Assembly (NCBI RefSeq): GCF_019977295.1
Contig: NZ_AP024651.1
Location: 4,216,001 to 4,280,000, forward strand
DNA length: 64,000 bases
Source of the DNA: Arthrobacter sp. StoSoilB20
GTDB lineage: Bacteria; Actinomycetota; Actinomycetes; Actinomycetales; Micrococcaceae
Direction of reading: 5' to 3'
The notes below the pieces were generated by a model that saw nothing but the letters and a program-made list of their open reading frames with translations, was not told the origin of the DNA and did not search any database. This document shows, in pieces, positions 51,528-60,965 of the stretch (position 1 is the stretch's first letter; the number at the start of each line of letters is the position of its first letter). The translations under genes and the position numbers were made by a program.

Positions 51528-52697
51528 ATGGGCTACGAAACAAAGACGATCCGCATCGCCATGAACGGCATCACCGGCCGTATGGGCTACCGCCAGCACC
51601 TGCTGCGGTCCATCCTCCCCATCCGCGACGCCGGCGGCTTCACCTTGGAAGACGGCACCAAAGTCCAGGTTGAGCCGATCCTCGTTGGCCGCAACGAGGC
51701 CAAGATCCGCGAACTGGCCGAGCTCCACAAGGTCTCCGAATGGACCACCGACCTGGACGCCGTCATCGCCGATCCCACCGTGGACATCATCTTTGACGCT
51801 TCCATGACCAGCCTCCGCGCCTCCACCCTGAAGAAGGCCATGCGCGCCGGCAAGCACATCTTCACCGAGAAGCCCACGGCCGAGACCCTCGAAGAAGCCA
51901 TTGAACTGGCACAGATCGGCAAGGAAGCCGGCGTTACCGCAGGCGTTGTGCACGACAAGTTGTACCTCCCCGGCTTGGTGAAGCTCCGCCGCCTCGTGGA
52001 TGAAGGCTTCTTCGGCCGCATCCTCTCCATCCGCGGCGAATTCGGCTACTGGGTCTTCGAAGGAGACGTCCAGGCTGCCCAGCGTCCGTCCTGGAACTAC
52101 CGCAAGGAAGACGGCGGCGGAATGACCACGGACATGTTCTGCCACTGGAACTACGTCCTTGAAGGCATCATCGGCAAGGTCAAGAGCGTCAATGCCAAGA
52201 CTGCCACCCACATCCCTGCCCGTTGGGACGAGGCCGGCAAGGAATACAAGGCAACCGCCGACGACGCTTCCTACGGCATCTTTGAGCTCGAAACCCCGGG
52301 CGGCGACGACGTCATCGGCCAGATCAACTCCTCCTGGGCCGTCCGCGTCTACCGCGACGAACTCGTGGAGTTCCAGATCGACGGCACGCACGGTTCCGCC
52401 GTCGCCGGTTTGAACAAGTGCGTTGCGCAGCAGCGCGCCCACACCCCCAAGCCCGTCTGGAACCCCGACCTGCCCGTCACCGAATCCTTCCGCAGCCAGT
52501 GGCAGGAAGTTCCCGCCAACGCTGAACTGGACAACGGCTTCAAGCTGCAGTGGGAAGAATTCCTGCGCGACGTCGTCGCAGGCCGCGAGCACCGCTTCGG
52601 CCTCCTCTCCGCAGCCCGCGGCGTTCAGCTCGCCGAGCTCGGCCTGCAGTCCTCGGCCGAGCGCCGCACCATCGACATCCCGGAGATCACCCTCTAA
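51528..52697 (+). CDS. Gfo/Idh/MocA family oxidoreductase
   Basis: The 389-residue protein has the N-terminal Rossmann domain (IRIAMNGITGRMGYRQHLL), the GKHIFTEKPTAE motif whose lysine sits in the active site, and a C-terminal Gfo/Idh domain. It should oxidise or reduce a hydroxyl of a sugar, inositol or sugar acid with NAD(P). GGAGAAAAC precedes the ATG at 51528. The stop TAA shares a base with the DUF993 start (TAATG), so expression is coupled. Substrate is unknown but likely released by the LacI-linked esterase. Confidence 0.9.
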   Translation: MGYETKTIRIAMNGITGRMGYRQHLLRSILPIRDAGGFTLEDGTKVQVEPILVGRNEAKIRELAELHKVSEWTTDLDAVIADPTVDIIFDASMTSLRASTLKKAMRAGKHIFTEKPTAETLEEAIELAQIGKEAGVTAGVVHDKLYLPGLVKLRRLVDEGFFGRILSIRGEFGYWVFEGDVQAAQRPSWNYRKEDGGGMTTDMFCHWNYVLEGIIGKVKSVNAKTATHIPARWDEAGKEYKATADDASYGIFELETPGGDDVIGQINSSWAVRVYRDELVEFQIDGTHGSAVAGLNKCVAQQRAHTPKPVWNPDLPVTESFRSQWQEVPANAELDNGFKLQWEEFLRDVVAGREHRFGLLSAARGVQLAELGLQSSAERRTIDIPEITL

Positions 52698-53911
52698 TGA
52701 CGTCACTGATTCTTCCCACAGACGACGGCGGCACCCGCGAGTACCGCCTTCAGGCAGCCACCTCCTGGGCCAAGCCGACCGCTCCTTTGACGGCCCGCCG
52801 CGCTTACGCCGCCGCCCATGTCATCCCCGAGGTAGCAGCAGACAACACGCCCGGCGCGCCGGCCCAGCTCGACTGGGACGCCACCCTGGCCTACCGGCAC
52901 GAGCTGTGGTCCTACGGCCTTGGCGTTGCTGACGCCATGGACACCGCACAGCGCGGCATGGGCCTGGACTGGGCAGCCACGCAGCAGCTCATCAAGCGCA
53001 CCGGCGCCGAGGCAGCCTCTGTTGTTTCGGCAGGCAACGCAGCAATCGCGGGCAAGTCAGTCCGCGACCTCGTGTCCTGCGGCGCAGGCACCGACCAGCT
53101 GGACATCGCCGCGCTCCCCGAGGGCGCAGCGGGCATCCAGGCCGTGATCGAGGCCTACCGCGAGCAGATCGCCGTCGTCAGTGAGGCCGGTCCCAAGGTC
53201 ATCCTGATGGCATCCCGCGCCCTGGCCAAGGTCGCCAACGGCGCCGACGACTACCTGCACGTCTACTCGACGCTCCTGCAGGAAGTGGAGCAGCCCGTCA
53301 TCCTGCACTGGCTCGGCACCATGTTCGATCCCGCACTGGCCGGATACTGGGGCTCCGACCACGTCTCCGTGGCCACCGAAACGTTCCTCAGCCTGATCCG
53401 CGAGCACTCGGACAAGGTAGACGGCGTAAAGGTTTCGCTGCTGGACGCCTCACACGAGGTTGCCCTCCGCGCGGCGCTGCCTGCTGATGTGCGCCTCTAC
53501 ACCGGCGACGACTTCAACTACCCGGAACTGATCGACGGCGACGACACGCACCACTCGGACGCCCTGTTGGGCATCTTCGCGGCCATCTACCCGGCCGCTT
53601 CGGTTGCGTTGCAGAAGTACGACGCCGGCCAAGGCGCCGAAGGGCGTGCCATCCTGGACTCCACCCGTGAGCTGGGAAAGCACATCTTCAGCGCACCCAC
53701 GTTCTACTACAAGACCGGCATCGCCTTCATGTCCTGGCTCAACGGCAAGCAGCCTGGCTTCCAGATGGTGGGCGGCCTGCACTCGGGCCGTTCGGTCCTG
53801 CACTTGGCAAAGACCTTTGAGCTGGCGGACCAGGCCGGCCTGCTGAAGGATCCGTCGCTGGCAGCATTCCGGATGTCCGACTTCCTGCGGATCAATGGGG
53901 TGGGCGCATGA
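52697..53911 (+). CDS. DUF993 family protein (dihydrodipicolinate-synthase-like)
   Basis: The 404-residue protein matches DUF993, a family with a DapA-like TIM-barrel appearance. SVVSAGNAAIAGKSVRDLVSCGAGTDQLD, PVILHWLGTMFDPALAGYWG and VKVSLLDASHEVALRA are characteristic; the lysine in VKVSLLD may be the Schiff-base residue, as in aldolases. Reaction is unproven. Frame opens at 52550; the ATG at 52697 (TAATG with the upstream stop) is the real start. It lies between an oxidoreductase and an isomerase, suggesting retro-aldol cleavage in a sugar pathway. Confidence 0.85.
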   Translation: MTSLILPTDDGGTREYRLQAATSWAKPTAPLTARRAYAAAHVIPEVAADNTPGAPAQLDWDATLAYRHELWSYGLGVADAMDTAQRGMGLDWAATQQLIKRTGAEAASVVSAGNAAIAGKSVRDLVSCGAGTDQLDIAALPEGAAGIQAVIEAYREQIAVVSEAGPKVILMASRALAKVANGADDYLHVYSTLLQEVEQPVILHWLGTMFDPALAGYWGSDHVSVATETFLSLIREHSDKVDGVKVSLLDASHEVALRAALPADVRLYTGDDFNYPELIDGDDTHHSDALLGIFAAIYPAASVALQKYDAGQGAEGRAILDSTRELGKHIFSAPTFYYKTGIAFMSWLNGKQPGFQMVGGLHSGRSVLHLAKTFELADQAGLLKDPSLAAFRMSDFLRINGVGA

Positions 53912-54747
53912 GCGACTTCTCCCGGTTGTCCCTGAACAGCGCCACCACCAAGAAGTGGACGCTTGCCGAAGCCGTGGATGGTTGCGCCCGCGCCGGCATC
54001 CCCGCGATCGGCCCATGGCGCGACCGCGTGGCCGAGGCCGGTCTGGACAAGGCGGCCAAGCTCATCAAGGACGCAGGACTCCGCGTTTCCTCGCTGTGCC
54101 GCGGCGGATTCCTCACGGCGGCCGACGCTGAAGGCCAGGCTGCCGCACTCGCTGACAACTTCGATGCCGTCCGCGAAGCAGTAGCGCTGGACACCCAGGA
54201 GTTGTTCCTGGTGGTTGGCGGGCTCGCTCCGGGTGAGAAGGACGTCGTCGCTGCCCGCCAGCGCGTGGCCGACCGCCTCGAGGAACTCGTTCCTTTCGCT
54301 TCCGAAAACGGCGTACGGCTGGTGCTGGAACCCCTGCACCCCATGTACGCCGCCGACCGCGCACTCATCTCCACCCTTGGCCAGGCACTGGATCTCGCCG
54401 CGCCGTACGACGCAAAGGCTGTTGGCGTCGCCGTCGACACCTTCCACGTCTGGTGGGATCCGGAACTGAAGGCGCAGATCGACCGCGCCGGCCGTGAGAA
54501 TCGGATCGCCTCCTACCAGGTGTGCGACTTCAACCTGCCGATCGCTGCGGACGCACTGTTGTCCCGCGGCATGATGGGCGACGGCGTCATTGACTTCGCC
54601 ACGATCGGCACCTGGGTCAGGGACGCCGGTTACACGGGCGACATTGAGGTTGAGATCTTCAATCAGGAAATCTGGGATGCCGATGGCGACACCGTCCTGG
54701 AAACCATGAAGCAGCGCTACGCGGAGCTCGTCCTCCCGTTCGCGTAA
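53908..54747 (+). CDS. Sugar phosphate isomerase/epimerase (TIM barrel)
   Basis: The 279-residue protein has the AP-endonuclease-2 TIM-barrel pattern: RLVLEPLHPMYAADRALIS with a metal-binding glutamate, VGVAVDTFHVWWDPEL, and IEVEIFNQEIW. It overlaps the DUF993 stop by 4 bases (ATGA) and ends the LacI-controlled operon, before a 16-bp hairpin. It should interconvert an intermediate of the same pathway. Confidence 0.9.
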   Translation: MSDFSRLSLNSATTKKWTLAEAVDGCARAGIPAIGPWRDRVAEAGLDKAAKLIKDAGLRVSSLCRGGFLTAADAEGQAAALADNFDAVREAVALDTQELFLVVGGLAPGEKDVVAARQRVADRLEELVPFASENGVRLVLEPLHPMYAADRALISTLGQALDLAAPYDAKAVGVAVDTFHVWWDPELKAQIDRAGRENRIASYQVCDFNLPIAADALLSRGMMGDGVIDFATIGTWVRDAGYTGDIEVEIFNQEIWDADGDTVLETMKQRYAELVLPFA

Positions 54748-54750
54748 CAC

Positions 54751-54792
54751 GTGATCCTCCCGCGGATGCCCTAAGCTCCGCGGGAGGATCAC
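54751..54792 (+). terminator. 16-bp perfect hairpin after the DUF993 operon
   Basis: GTGATCCTCCCGCGGA pairs without mismatch with TCCGCGGGAGGATCAC around a 10-base loop. It lies just after the last gene of the operon. Confidence 0.85.
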
Positions 54793-54801
54793 TCCAAGAA
54801 C

Positions 54802-54842
54802 AAGCGGGTTCCTGCCACGGTCACGGCGGGGGCCCGCTTTTT
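54802..54842 (+). terminator. T-tracted hairpin following the DUF993 operon
   Basis: AGCGGG and CCCGCT pair and are followed by TTTTT, with a GC-rich interior able to fold further. It backs up the 54751 hairpin and separates the operon from the convergent truncated hemoglobin gene. Confidence 0.65.
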
Positions 54843-54905
54843 GGTGCCCGTTTGTGTGTCAGCTGTGAGTCGTGGATTGAACTTTCCCGCTGAGGGGCTG
54901 AGCTT

Positions 54906-55355
54906 TCAGCCGGCCACGAGACCGTCCCAAGACCACTTGGTGAGGCTGAGTCCGGCCGGGACGTCGTCCGATGAGCGCTCATAGCGCGCCATGGAGTTGT
55001 TGGTGGCCCAGGCGAAGTAGTCATGCAGGACTGTGCGAAGCGCATCGTCCACCACGCCCACGTCCTTCAGCGCCTGGTCAAAGCACGTGATCGCCCGGCT
55101 GTTCATCTCTTCGTGGGGGCCGTTCCCGCTATGCATCCTCACCACTGAGGACTCATCGCCATAGCTTTCGGAGTACAGCGGTGGACCGCCCAAGGCCTCA
55201 CTCCAGTAAGCTGCCAACCGCTGGGTGTGCTCCGGGTGGACGCCGTGCCGGAAGGCATGCCCCACTACCTCGTCATCCACCACCCTGACGTGCCAAGCCT
55301 TCGCCAGAGCAAGGAAAAAATCTGCGCCGCCGGCCGCCTCGTACACCGTTTGCAT
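54906..55355 (-). CDS. Truncated hemoglobin
   Basis: The 149-residue protein has the truncated-globin pattern: YEAAGGADFFLALAKAWHVRV in the N-terminal helices and GHAFRHGVHPEHTQRLAAYWSEALGGP around the distal side, then a proximal-histidine region (HDYFAWATNNSM). It probably binds O2 or NO at heme. Lone gene; group (II or III) not resolved here. Confidence 0.85.
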   Translation of the reverse strand: MQTVYEAAGGADFFLALAKAWHVRVVDDEVVGHAFRHGVHPEHTQRLAAYWSEALGGPPLYSESYGDESSVVRMHSGNGPHEEMNSRAITCFDQALKDVGVVDDALRTVLHDYFAWATNNSMARYERSSDDVPAGLSLTKWSWDGLVAG

Positions 55356-55445
55356 GGTGAAACAATGGCACGGGTGCGGCCGGACGGGAAGGTTTGCTCA
55401 ACGGGAAATGAAGATGCTCGGCACCGCCGTTACCCAGGTGTCAGT

Positions 55446-55685
55446 TCAGGAGGCTCGCGCAGGGAGCTGGACCTTTGCCTCCGGCAAGCCGATGAAGGTG
55501 ACCGATCCGCCGTCGGGCGCTTGCAGTTCCAGGCTGATATTCCGTGTTCCTTCCAGGGGCAGCACGGAATCCACCCGGAAAACCTCGCCCCTGATCCGTA
55601 CGCTGTCCCCGTTCCGGATGGCCTTGAGCTTCCTGTTTTTGCTGTCGGCATTCTTACTGTCGGCACGCGCGCTCGAATTGCCCAT
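55446..55685 (-). CDS. Hypothetical small protein (79 residues)
   Basis: A 79-residue frame lies 5 bases downstream of the BrkB-like gene stop, on the same strand, and reads MGNSSARADSKNADSKNRKL, then a beta-rich segment (NGDSVRIRGEVFRVDSVLPL, SLELQAPDGGSVTFIGLPEA). The second part looks like a small barrel fold; I recognise no family. Close spacing suggests an operon with the BrkB-like gene. Confidence 0.65.
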   Translation of the reverse strand: MGNSSARADSKNADSKNRKLKAIRNGDSVRIRGEVFRVDSVLPLEGTRNISLELQAPDGGSVTFIGLPEAKVQLPARAS

Positions 55686-55690
55686 TGCCG

Positions 55691-56770
55691 TTACCGTTCC
55701 TTCCGCGGTTCGTCGCCACGGGCTTGACGGATTTCCTCGCCTCGCCGGATGTCTGAGTCCTCTTTTTCCTGCTGCTTGTCGCTCCTCTTGGTGTCGCGCG
55801 GCGGCAGTTGGATGCTTTCCTCAGCCTCAATTCCGCCCTGCAACTGGCGCCCGCGTTCCATTTCGGCGTCAAACTCTGCTCCGAACAGCAAGGACATGTT
55901 CAGGATCCAGAGCCAGAGGAGCATGATGATGACCCCGGCCAAGGCTCCGTAGGTCTTGTTGTAGTTGCTGAAGTTGGCCACGTAAAAGCCGAATCCCAGC
56001 GATGCCAGCGCGAAGATCACCAGTGCAATGAAGGAACCCATGCTCATCCAGCGGAATTTGGGCTGCTTGACGTTGGGGGTGAAGTAGTAGAGCACTGCGA
56101 TGATCGCCACCACGATCAAGATCAGCACCGGCCATTTGGCGATGTTCCAGACGGTCAGTGCAGCCTCCGAAAGGCCGATGGCACCACCAATCGCTTCTGC
56201 AACAGGCCCGCTGAGGACAAGCATGGCCGCGGCCAGGGCGGCACCGACGACGGCGACGATGGTGACGGCGAGCATGGTGCCGCGCAGCTTGACGAATCCG
56301 CGGCCCTCGTCCACTTCATAGACCCTGTTCATTGCCCGGCTGAACGCTGTGGTGTAGCCGGAAGCGGACCAGAGTGCCACCAGGACACCGAAAACCAGCG
56401 CGAAGCCTGCCGTGTTGGACTGCGTCAGTTCCTCGATCGGCTTGCGCATGGCCTCGACGCCGGGCCCCGGCGCAAACTGCTGGACCATGTCCAGCAGAGT
56501 GGACGTGGTCTTGCCGGCGTCGCCGAAGAGCCCGATCAGGGAGACCAGCGCCAGCAGCGCGGGAAAAAGTGAGAGCACTGCGTAATACGTCAATCCGGCG
56601 GCAGCATCGGGGCACTGGTCCTTGCTGAACTCCCGCAGTGTCCGCTTGGCGATGTACATCCAAGTGGGCTTCGCGAGGTCGTTGGGACTGTCCGGCTTCC
56701 GGGAATCTTCCGGGGAAGGGGCGGTCTGCGCCTTGGCAGTGCTGGTGTGGGCTGAGTCTTGTGTAGTCAT
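55691..56770 (-). CDS. YihY/BrkB family membrane protein
   Basis: The ATG at 56770 gives 359 residues with six hydrophobic helices and the YihY pattern: DQCPDAAAGLTYYAVLSLFPALLALVSLIGLFG, then GYTTAFSRAMNRVYEVDEGR and FSNYNKTYGALAGVIIMLLWLWI. A charged C-terminal tail (about 300-359) follows. The family was once called ribonuclease BN in error; it is now viewed as a membrane protein of uncertain function. An upstream ATG (56827) would only extend a polar N-terminus. Confidence 0.88.
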   Translation of the reverse strand: MTTQDSAHTSTAKAQTAPSPEDSRKPDSPNDLAKPTWMYIAKRTLREFSKDQCPDAAAGLTYYAVLSLFPALLALVSLIGLFGDAGKTTSTLLDMVQQFAPGPGVEAMRKPIEELTQSNTAGFALVFGVLVALWSASGYTTAFSRAMNRVYEVDEGRGFVKLRGTMLAVTIVAVVGAALAAAMLVLSGPVAEAIGGAIGLSEAALTVWNIAKWPVLILIVVAIIAVLYYFTPNVKQPKFRWMSMGSFIALVIFALASLGFGFYVANFSNYNKTYGALAGVIIMLLWLWILNMSLLFGAEFDAEMERGRQLQGGIEAEESIQLPPRDTKRSDKQQEKEDSDIRRGEEIRQARGDEPRKER

Positions 56771-56882
56771 GGGGCACTCGTCCGTGGGTTGGTTTTCGCG
56801 AACAACTGACCCATCAATAGTAAGCATGCTGATGAATAATGCGAAAGAACCCGCGCCGAATTACCGCCGGCGATTGATGCAC

Positions 56883-58142
56883 TTAGGCCAGCTTGCTCGC
56901 CAAAAGGAACTCGAACGGCGACTCAATAACAGACCTGATCACCTGTCCGGCAGCCCCGAGGAGGGTTCCGGAGTGCTCCAGGCTGGAGACGCTCAAACTG
57001 TCCGGCTCCAGCAAACCCGGCGCATAGCGCTCCAAGCTCGCCAGCAGCGCCGGCCTCAGCCACTCCGCCAGCAAGGCAAAGTGCCCGCCAAGGACCACTG
57101 AGTCAATATCCATTAGGCGGGCCGAGGAGGCGAGCGCGACGCCCAAGTACCGCCCGGCGTCGTGGACTGCTTTCAGGGCGTTGGGGTCCTGGGCGGCCAA
57201 GGCGGCGAGAAGCTGCTCGGTGCGGTCGCCCAGCGGGCCCTCGGGAATGTTGGCTGCCTCGAAGATCGCCTCCTGCCCGGCAAAGGTCTCCAGGCAACCA
57301 GCGCCTCCGCAGGAACACTCCCGCCCTTCCGGATGGACCACAATATGACCCAATTCGCCCGCAGATCCCCCGGGGCCCAAATAGAGGTCCGAACCAATGA
57401 TGACCCCGCCACCAACACCCACTTCACCCGAAACGTAGAGGAAGTCGGCCGGGCCGCCGCCGTACCAGAGCTCGCCGAGCGCGGCACTGTTGGCCTCATT
57501 GGACAGCCGGACGCCGAGCGGCGCGCCCTCGAGCAATGAGCCGGGGTCCAGTTGCTCGTTTTCCCAATGCAGGTTCGGAGCCGAGAGAACGGTGTTCCGC
57601 CGCTCATCCACCAAGCCCGGGACCGCCAGGCCGCCGCCAAGGATTGCGATCTTGTCCTGCGAGGCGGCAGCAACCGCTTCGGCCACCAGGACCCGCAGCC
57701 GCTCCATGACTTCTCCGGGCGCCATGCCCCGGTTCCGCGATTCAACAGTGGAACGGAAGCGGAGGTTGCCGCCCAGGTCCACCAATCCCACTGCCAGGTA
57801 GTCAACGTTGATTTCCATGCCCACCACGCCGCGGCGCGAACTGAGCTCCAGACCCTGCCCCGGCCTGCCCCGCTCGCCGTCCCGGTAAAGGCCCACTTCA
57901 GAGACAAGGCCCGACTCCACCAGGTCCGCAACCAGGCTGGAGACCGCCGCCTTGGTCAGTCCGGTGCCGGCAGCGAGCTGGGCGCGGCTGGGCTTGGCAT
58001 CGCCGGTCCTGGCAATGGAGTCCAGAACCAGCGAAAGATTTCGACGGCGGACATCGCCTACGCGGCCGGGCGCTGCTGACTCGTTCACTGGCGTGGGACT
58101 CCCTGCGGATTTGAAAAATTGTTGCTGGCTTCCATTGACCAT
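56883..58142 (-). CDS. xylR: ROK-family transcriptional repressor of xylose genes
   Basis: The 419-residue protein has an N-terminal winged helix (SRAQLAAGTGLTKAAVSSLVADLVESGLVSE) and a C-terminal ROK domain with the zinc motif CSCGGAGCLETF. It diverges from xylA across an 88-base gap containing an inverted repeat, so it should act as the xylose repressor of xylAB. Start at 58142 is the first ATG; a shorter start would also fit. Function as XylR is inferred from context. Confidence 0.9.
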   Translation of the reverse strand: MVNGSQQQFFKSAGSPTPVNESAAPGRVGDVRRRNLSLVLDSIARTGDAKPSRAQLAAGTGLTKAAVSSLVADLVESGLVSEVGLYRDGERGRPGQGLELSSRRGVVGMEINVDYLAVGLVDLGGNLRFRSTVESRNRGMAPGEVMERLRVLVAEAVAAASQDKIAILGGGLAVPGLVDERRNTVLSAPNLHWENEQLDPGSLLEGAPLGVRLSNEANSAALGELWYGGGPADFLYVSGEVGVGGGVIIGSDLYLGPGGSAGELGHIVVHPEGRECSCGGAGCLETFAGQEAIFEAANIPEGPLGDRTEQLLAALAAQDPNALKAVHDAGRYLGVALASSARLMDIDSVVLGGHFALLAEWLRPALLASLERYAPGLLEPDSLSVSSLEHSGTLLGAAGQVIRSVIESPFEFLLASKLA

Positions 58143-58160
58143 GATCCATCATCCCCCATA

Positions 58161-58179
58161 TAGTTCAGATTGAAAACTA
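58161..58179. promoter_or_regulatory. Probable XylR operator
   Basis: TAGTT-N9-AACTA is an inverted repeat in the gap between the ROK repressor gene and xylA, in the AT-rich stretch where promoters are expected, consistent with a ROK/XylR binding site. Confidence 0.65.
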
Positions 58180-58230
58180 ATTGGAGTGCTTTCCCTGGCC
58201 TCCTCCCCCAGTGCTTTGCAAAGGAGCAAA

Positions 58231-59418
58231 ATGACCCCGCAGCCCACCCCGCAGGACCGCTTCACCTTTGGCCTCTGGACTGTCGGTTGGACCGGCGCCG
58301 ATCCTTTCGGCGTTGCTACCCGGCCGGCCCTGGATCCGGTGGAAGCAGTGCACAAGCTCAGTGAACTTGGCGCCTACGGCATCACTTTCCACGACAATGA
58401 CCTGATTCCCTTTGATGCCACCACTTCCGAGCGCGACCTCATCCTGAAGAACTTCAAGTCCGCCCTGGCCGAGACCGGCCTGAAGACGCCGATGGTCACC
58501 ACCAACCTGTTCAGCCACCCGGTCTTCAAGGACGGCGGCTTCACCTCGAATGATCGCTCCATCCGCCGCTTCGCCCTGAGCAAGATCCTGCGCAACATCG
58601 ACCTCGCAGCCGAGCTTGGTGCCGAAACATTCGTCATGTGGGGCGGCCGCGAAGGCAGCGAATACGACGGCTCCAAGGACCTGTCGGCAGCGCTGGACCG
58701 CATGAAGGAAGGCGTGGACACCGCCGCCGGTTACATCAAGGAAAAGGGCTACGACCTCCGGATCGCACTTGAGCCGAAGCCGAACGAACCCCGCGGCGAC
58801 ATCTTCCTCCCCACGGTTGGCCACGGATTGGCATTCATTGCCCAGCTGGAACACGGCGACATCGTAGGCCTCAACCCGGAGACGGGCCACGAGCAGATGG
58901 CCGGGCTGAACTTCACCCACGGCATCGCCCAGGCCCTGTGGGCAGGCAAGCTCTTCCACATCGACTTGAACGGCCAGCGCGGCATCAAGTACGACCAGGA
59001 CCTGGTCTTCGGCCATGGCGATCTCACCAGCGCCTTCTTCACCGTGGACCTGCTGGAGAACGGCTTCCCCAACGGCGGGCCCACATACGACGGTCCCCGC
59101 CACTTCGACTACAAGCCGTCACGCACCGACGGCTACGACGGCGTCTGGGAATCGGCCAAGTCCAACATGTCCATGTACCTCCTGCTGAAGGAACGCGCCC
59201 TCGCTTTCCGCGCAGATCCGGAAGTCCAGGAAGCCCTCGCCACCTCAGGCGTCTTTGAGCTGGGCCAGCCCACCTTGAACGCCGGAGAGACAACGGCTGA
59301 CCTGCTGGCTGACGCCAGCGCTTTCGAAACGTTCGACGCCGATCACGCCGCCGAGCGCTCGTTTGCCTTCGTCCGCCTCAACCAGCTGGCCATCGAGCAC
59401 CTGCTCGGCGCCCGCTAA
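58231..59418 (+). CDS. xylA: Xylose isomerase
   Basis: The 395-residue protein has the XylA catalytic residues: H54 and D57 in [10 protein letters not shown], the metal-binding [10 protein letters not shown] stretch, and [18 protein letters not shown]. It converts D-xylose to D-xylulose. Frame opens at 58186; the ATG at 58231 is preceded by AAAGGAGCAAA and is the start. It is followed by xylB, separated by an 86-base gap containing a 14-bp hairpin. Confidence 0.96.
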   Translation: MTPQPTPQDRFTFGLWTVGWTGADPFGVATRPALDPVEAVHKLSELGAYGITFHDNDLIPFDATTSERDLILKNFKSALAETGLKTPMVTTNLFSHPVFKDGGFTSNDRSIRRFALSKILRNIDLAAELGAETFVMWGGREGSEYDGSKDLSAALDRMKEGVDTAAGYIKEKGYDLRIALEPKPNEPRGDIFLPTVGHGLAFIAQLEHGDIVGLNPETGHEQMAGLNFTHGIAQALWAGKLFHIDLNGQRGIKYDQDLVFGHGDLTSAFFTVDLLENGFPNGGPTYDGPRHFDYKPSRTDGYDGVWESAKSNMSMYLLLKERALAFRADPEVQEALATSGVFELGQPTLNAGETTADLLADASAFETFDADHAAERSFAFVRLNQLAIEHLLGAR

Positions 59419-59440
59419 AGAACACCAACCCACCACAGTC

Positions 59441-59485
59441 CCGGCGCCGGGCCCCCAAGCTTCGCCTTGCAGGGCCCGGCGCCGG
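59441..59485 (+). promoter_or_regulatory. 14-bp intercistronic hairpin between xylA and xylB
   Basis: CCGGCGCCGGGCCC pairs perfectly with GGGCCCGGCGCCGG around a 17-base loop. No T-tract follows. It probably lowers xylB expression relative to xylA by partial termination, or protects the xylA 3' end. Confidence 0.75.
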
Positions 59486-59504
59486 TTCGCCAAAGGAACA
59501 ACGC

Positions 59505-60935
59505 ATGCCTCTCGTAGCCGGGATCGACAGCTCCACCCAGTCGTGCAAAGTGGTCATCCGTGACTCCGTCACCGGTGCCTTGGTCCGTCAGGGCAGGGCA
59601 CCCCATCCAGAGGGTACGGAAGTCCACCCTGACCACTGGTGGACGGCCCTCCAGGAAGCCATCAGGGAGGCAGGCGGCCTGGACGACGTCGACGCCGTAT
59701 CGGTTGGCGGTCAGCAGCACGGCATGGTGTGCCTCGACGAGTCCGGGAACGTGGTCCGTCCCGCCCTTCTGTGGAACGACACCCGCTCTGCATGTGACGC
59801 CGAAGAACTGATTCTTGAAGCCGGCGAAGGCGATGCCGCTGCCGGAGCCTCGTTCTGGTCGTCCACCACCGGAACCGTACCGGTGGCATCCTTGACTGCC
59901 ACCAAGCTACGCTGGCTGGCCCGGAACGAACCGGAGAATGCCCGACGAACTGCCGCAGTCTGCCTGCCTCACGACTGGCTGTCCTGGCGTATCGCCGGAC
60001 ACGGTCCGGGCAGCGGCCCGGCATCGCTGGAGCTACTGCGCACCGACAGGTCGGACGCCTCCGGCACGGGCTATTTCTCAGCTGCCGGTGGCGGTTACCT
60101 TCCGGAGGTGCTCAAGAGCACGCTCGGTCATGTTCCCGTCCTTCCGGTCGTTGTCGGCCCCTTGGATGCCGCGGGCAAGACACCGGGCGGTGCTTTGATC
60201 GGGCCCGGAGCCGGTGACAACGCCGCGGCCGGCCTGGGCGTGAGTGCCGCAGTCGGGGATGTGGTCATTTCCATCGGGACGTCAGGCACTGTGTTTGCAG
60301 TCTCGGACGTCCCCGCACAGGATGCCAGTGGATTGGTGGCAGGTTTTGCCGATGCCACGGGCAACTTCCTTCCCCTTGCCTGCACCCTCAACGCGACCCG
60401 AATTTTCGATGCCACAGCCGGACTACTGGGCGTCACCCTGCCCGAGCTCGGCACCTTGGCCCTTTCCGCTCCGGAAGGTGCCGAAGGCCTGACCCTGGTC
60501 CCGTATTTCGAGGGCGAACGAACGCCCAACCTGCCCGATGCCACCGGTTCCCTCCACGGCATCACGGTCTCCAACTACACCCCGGCCAACTTGGCGCGGG
60601 CAGCGGTAGAAGGCGTCCTGTGTTCCTTGGCGGACGGGTTGGCCGCACTGCAGGCACAAGGCGTCTCTGCCCAGCGCATCATCCTGGTGGGTGGAGGAGC
60701 GCAGTCGGAGGCCGTCCAGCAGATTGCCTCCCTGGCCTTTGGCCTGCCGATATTCGTGCCCCGACCTGGTGAGTACGTTGCTGACGGAGCTGCCCGCCAG
60801 GCAGCCGGCGTCCTGACGGGTCAATTGCCCGCGTGGCCCTTGGATGGCGTGGACGTCAAACCCCGGGATGCCGACGGAACTGCCCCGTTCCTGACGAGGT
60901 ACCGCCAGTACGCCGCCAAGGCAGCCATGAGCTGA
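59505..60935 (+). CDS. xylB: Xylulokinase
   Basis: The 476-residue FGGY-family kinase has the phosphate-1 motif [15 protein letters not shown] and the C-terminal [20 protein letters not shown]. It phosphorylates D-xylulose to feed the pentose phosphate pathway. AAAGGAACAACGC precedes the ATG at 59505. It forms an operon with xylA. Confidence 0.95.
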   Translation: MPLVAGIDSSTQSCKVVIRDSVTGALVRQGRAPHPEGTEVHPDHWWTALQEAIREAGGLDDVDAVSVGGQQHGMVCLDESGNVVRPALLWNDTRSACDAEELILEAGEGDAAAGASFWSSTTGTVPVASLTATKLRWLARNEPENARRTAAVCLPHDWLSWRIAGHGPGSGPASLELLRTDRSDASGTGYFSAAGGGYLPEVLKSTLGHVPVLPVVVGPLDAAGKTPGGALIGPGAGDNAAAGLGVSAAVGDVVISIGTSGTVFAVSDVPAQDASGLVAGFADATGNFLPLACTLNATRIFDATAGLLGVTLPELGTLALSAPEGAEGLTLVPYFEGERTPNLPDATGSLHGITVSNYTPANLARAAVEGVLCSLADGLAALQAQGVSAQRIILVGGGAQSEAVQQIASLAFGLPIFVPRPGEYVADGAARQAAGVLTGQLPAWPLDGVDVKPRDADGTAPFLTRYRQYAAKAAMS

Positions 60936-60965
60936 TCACGGCTGCAGGTGCTCTATCGTGACAGG

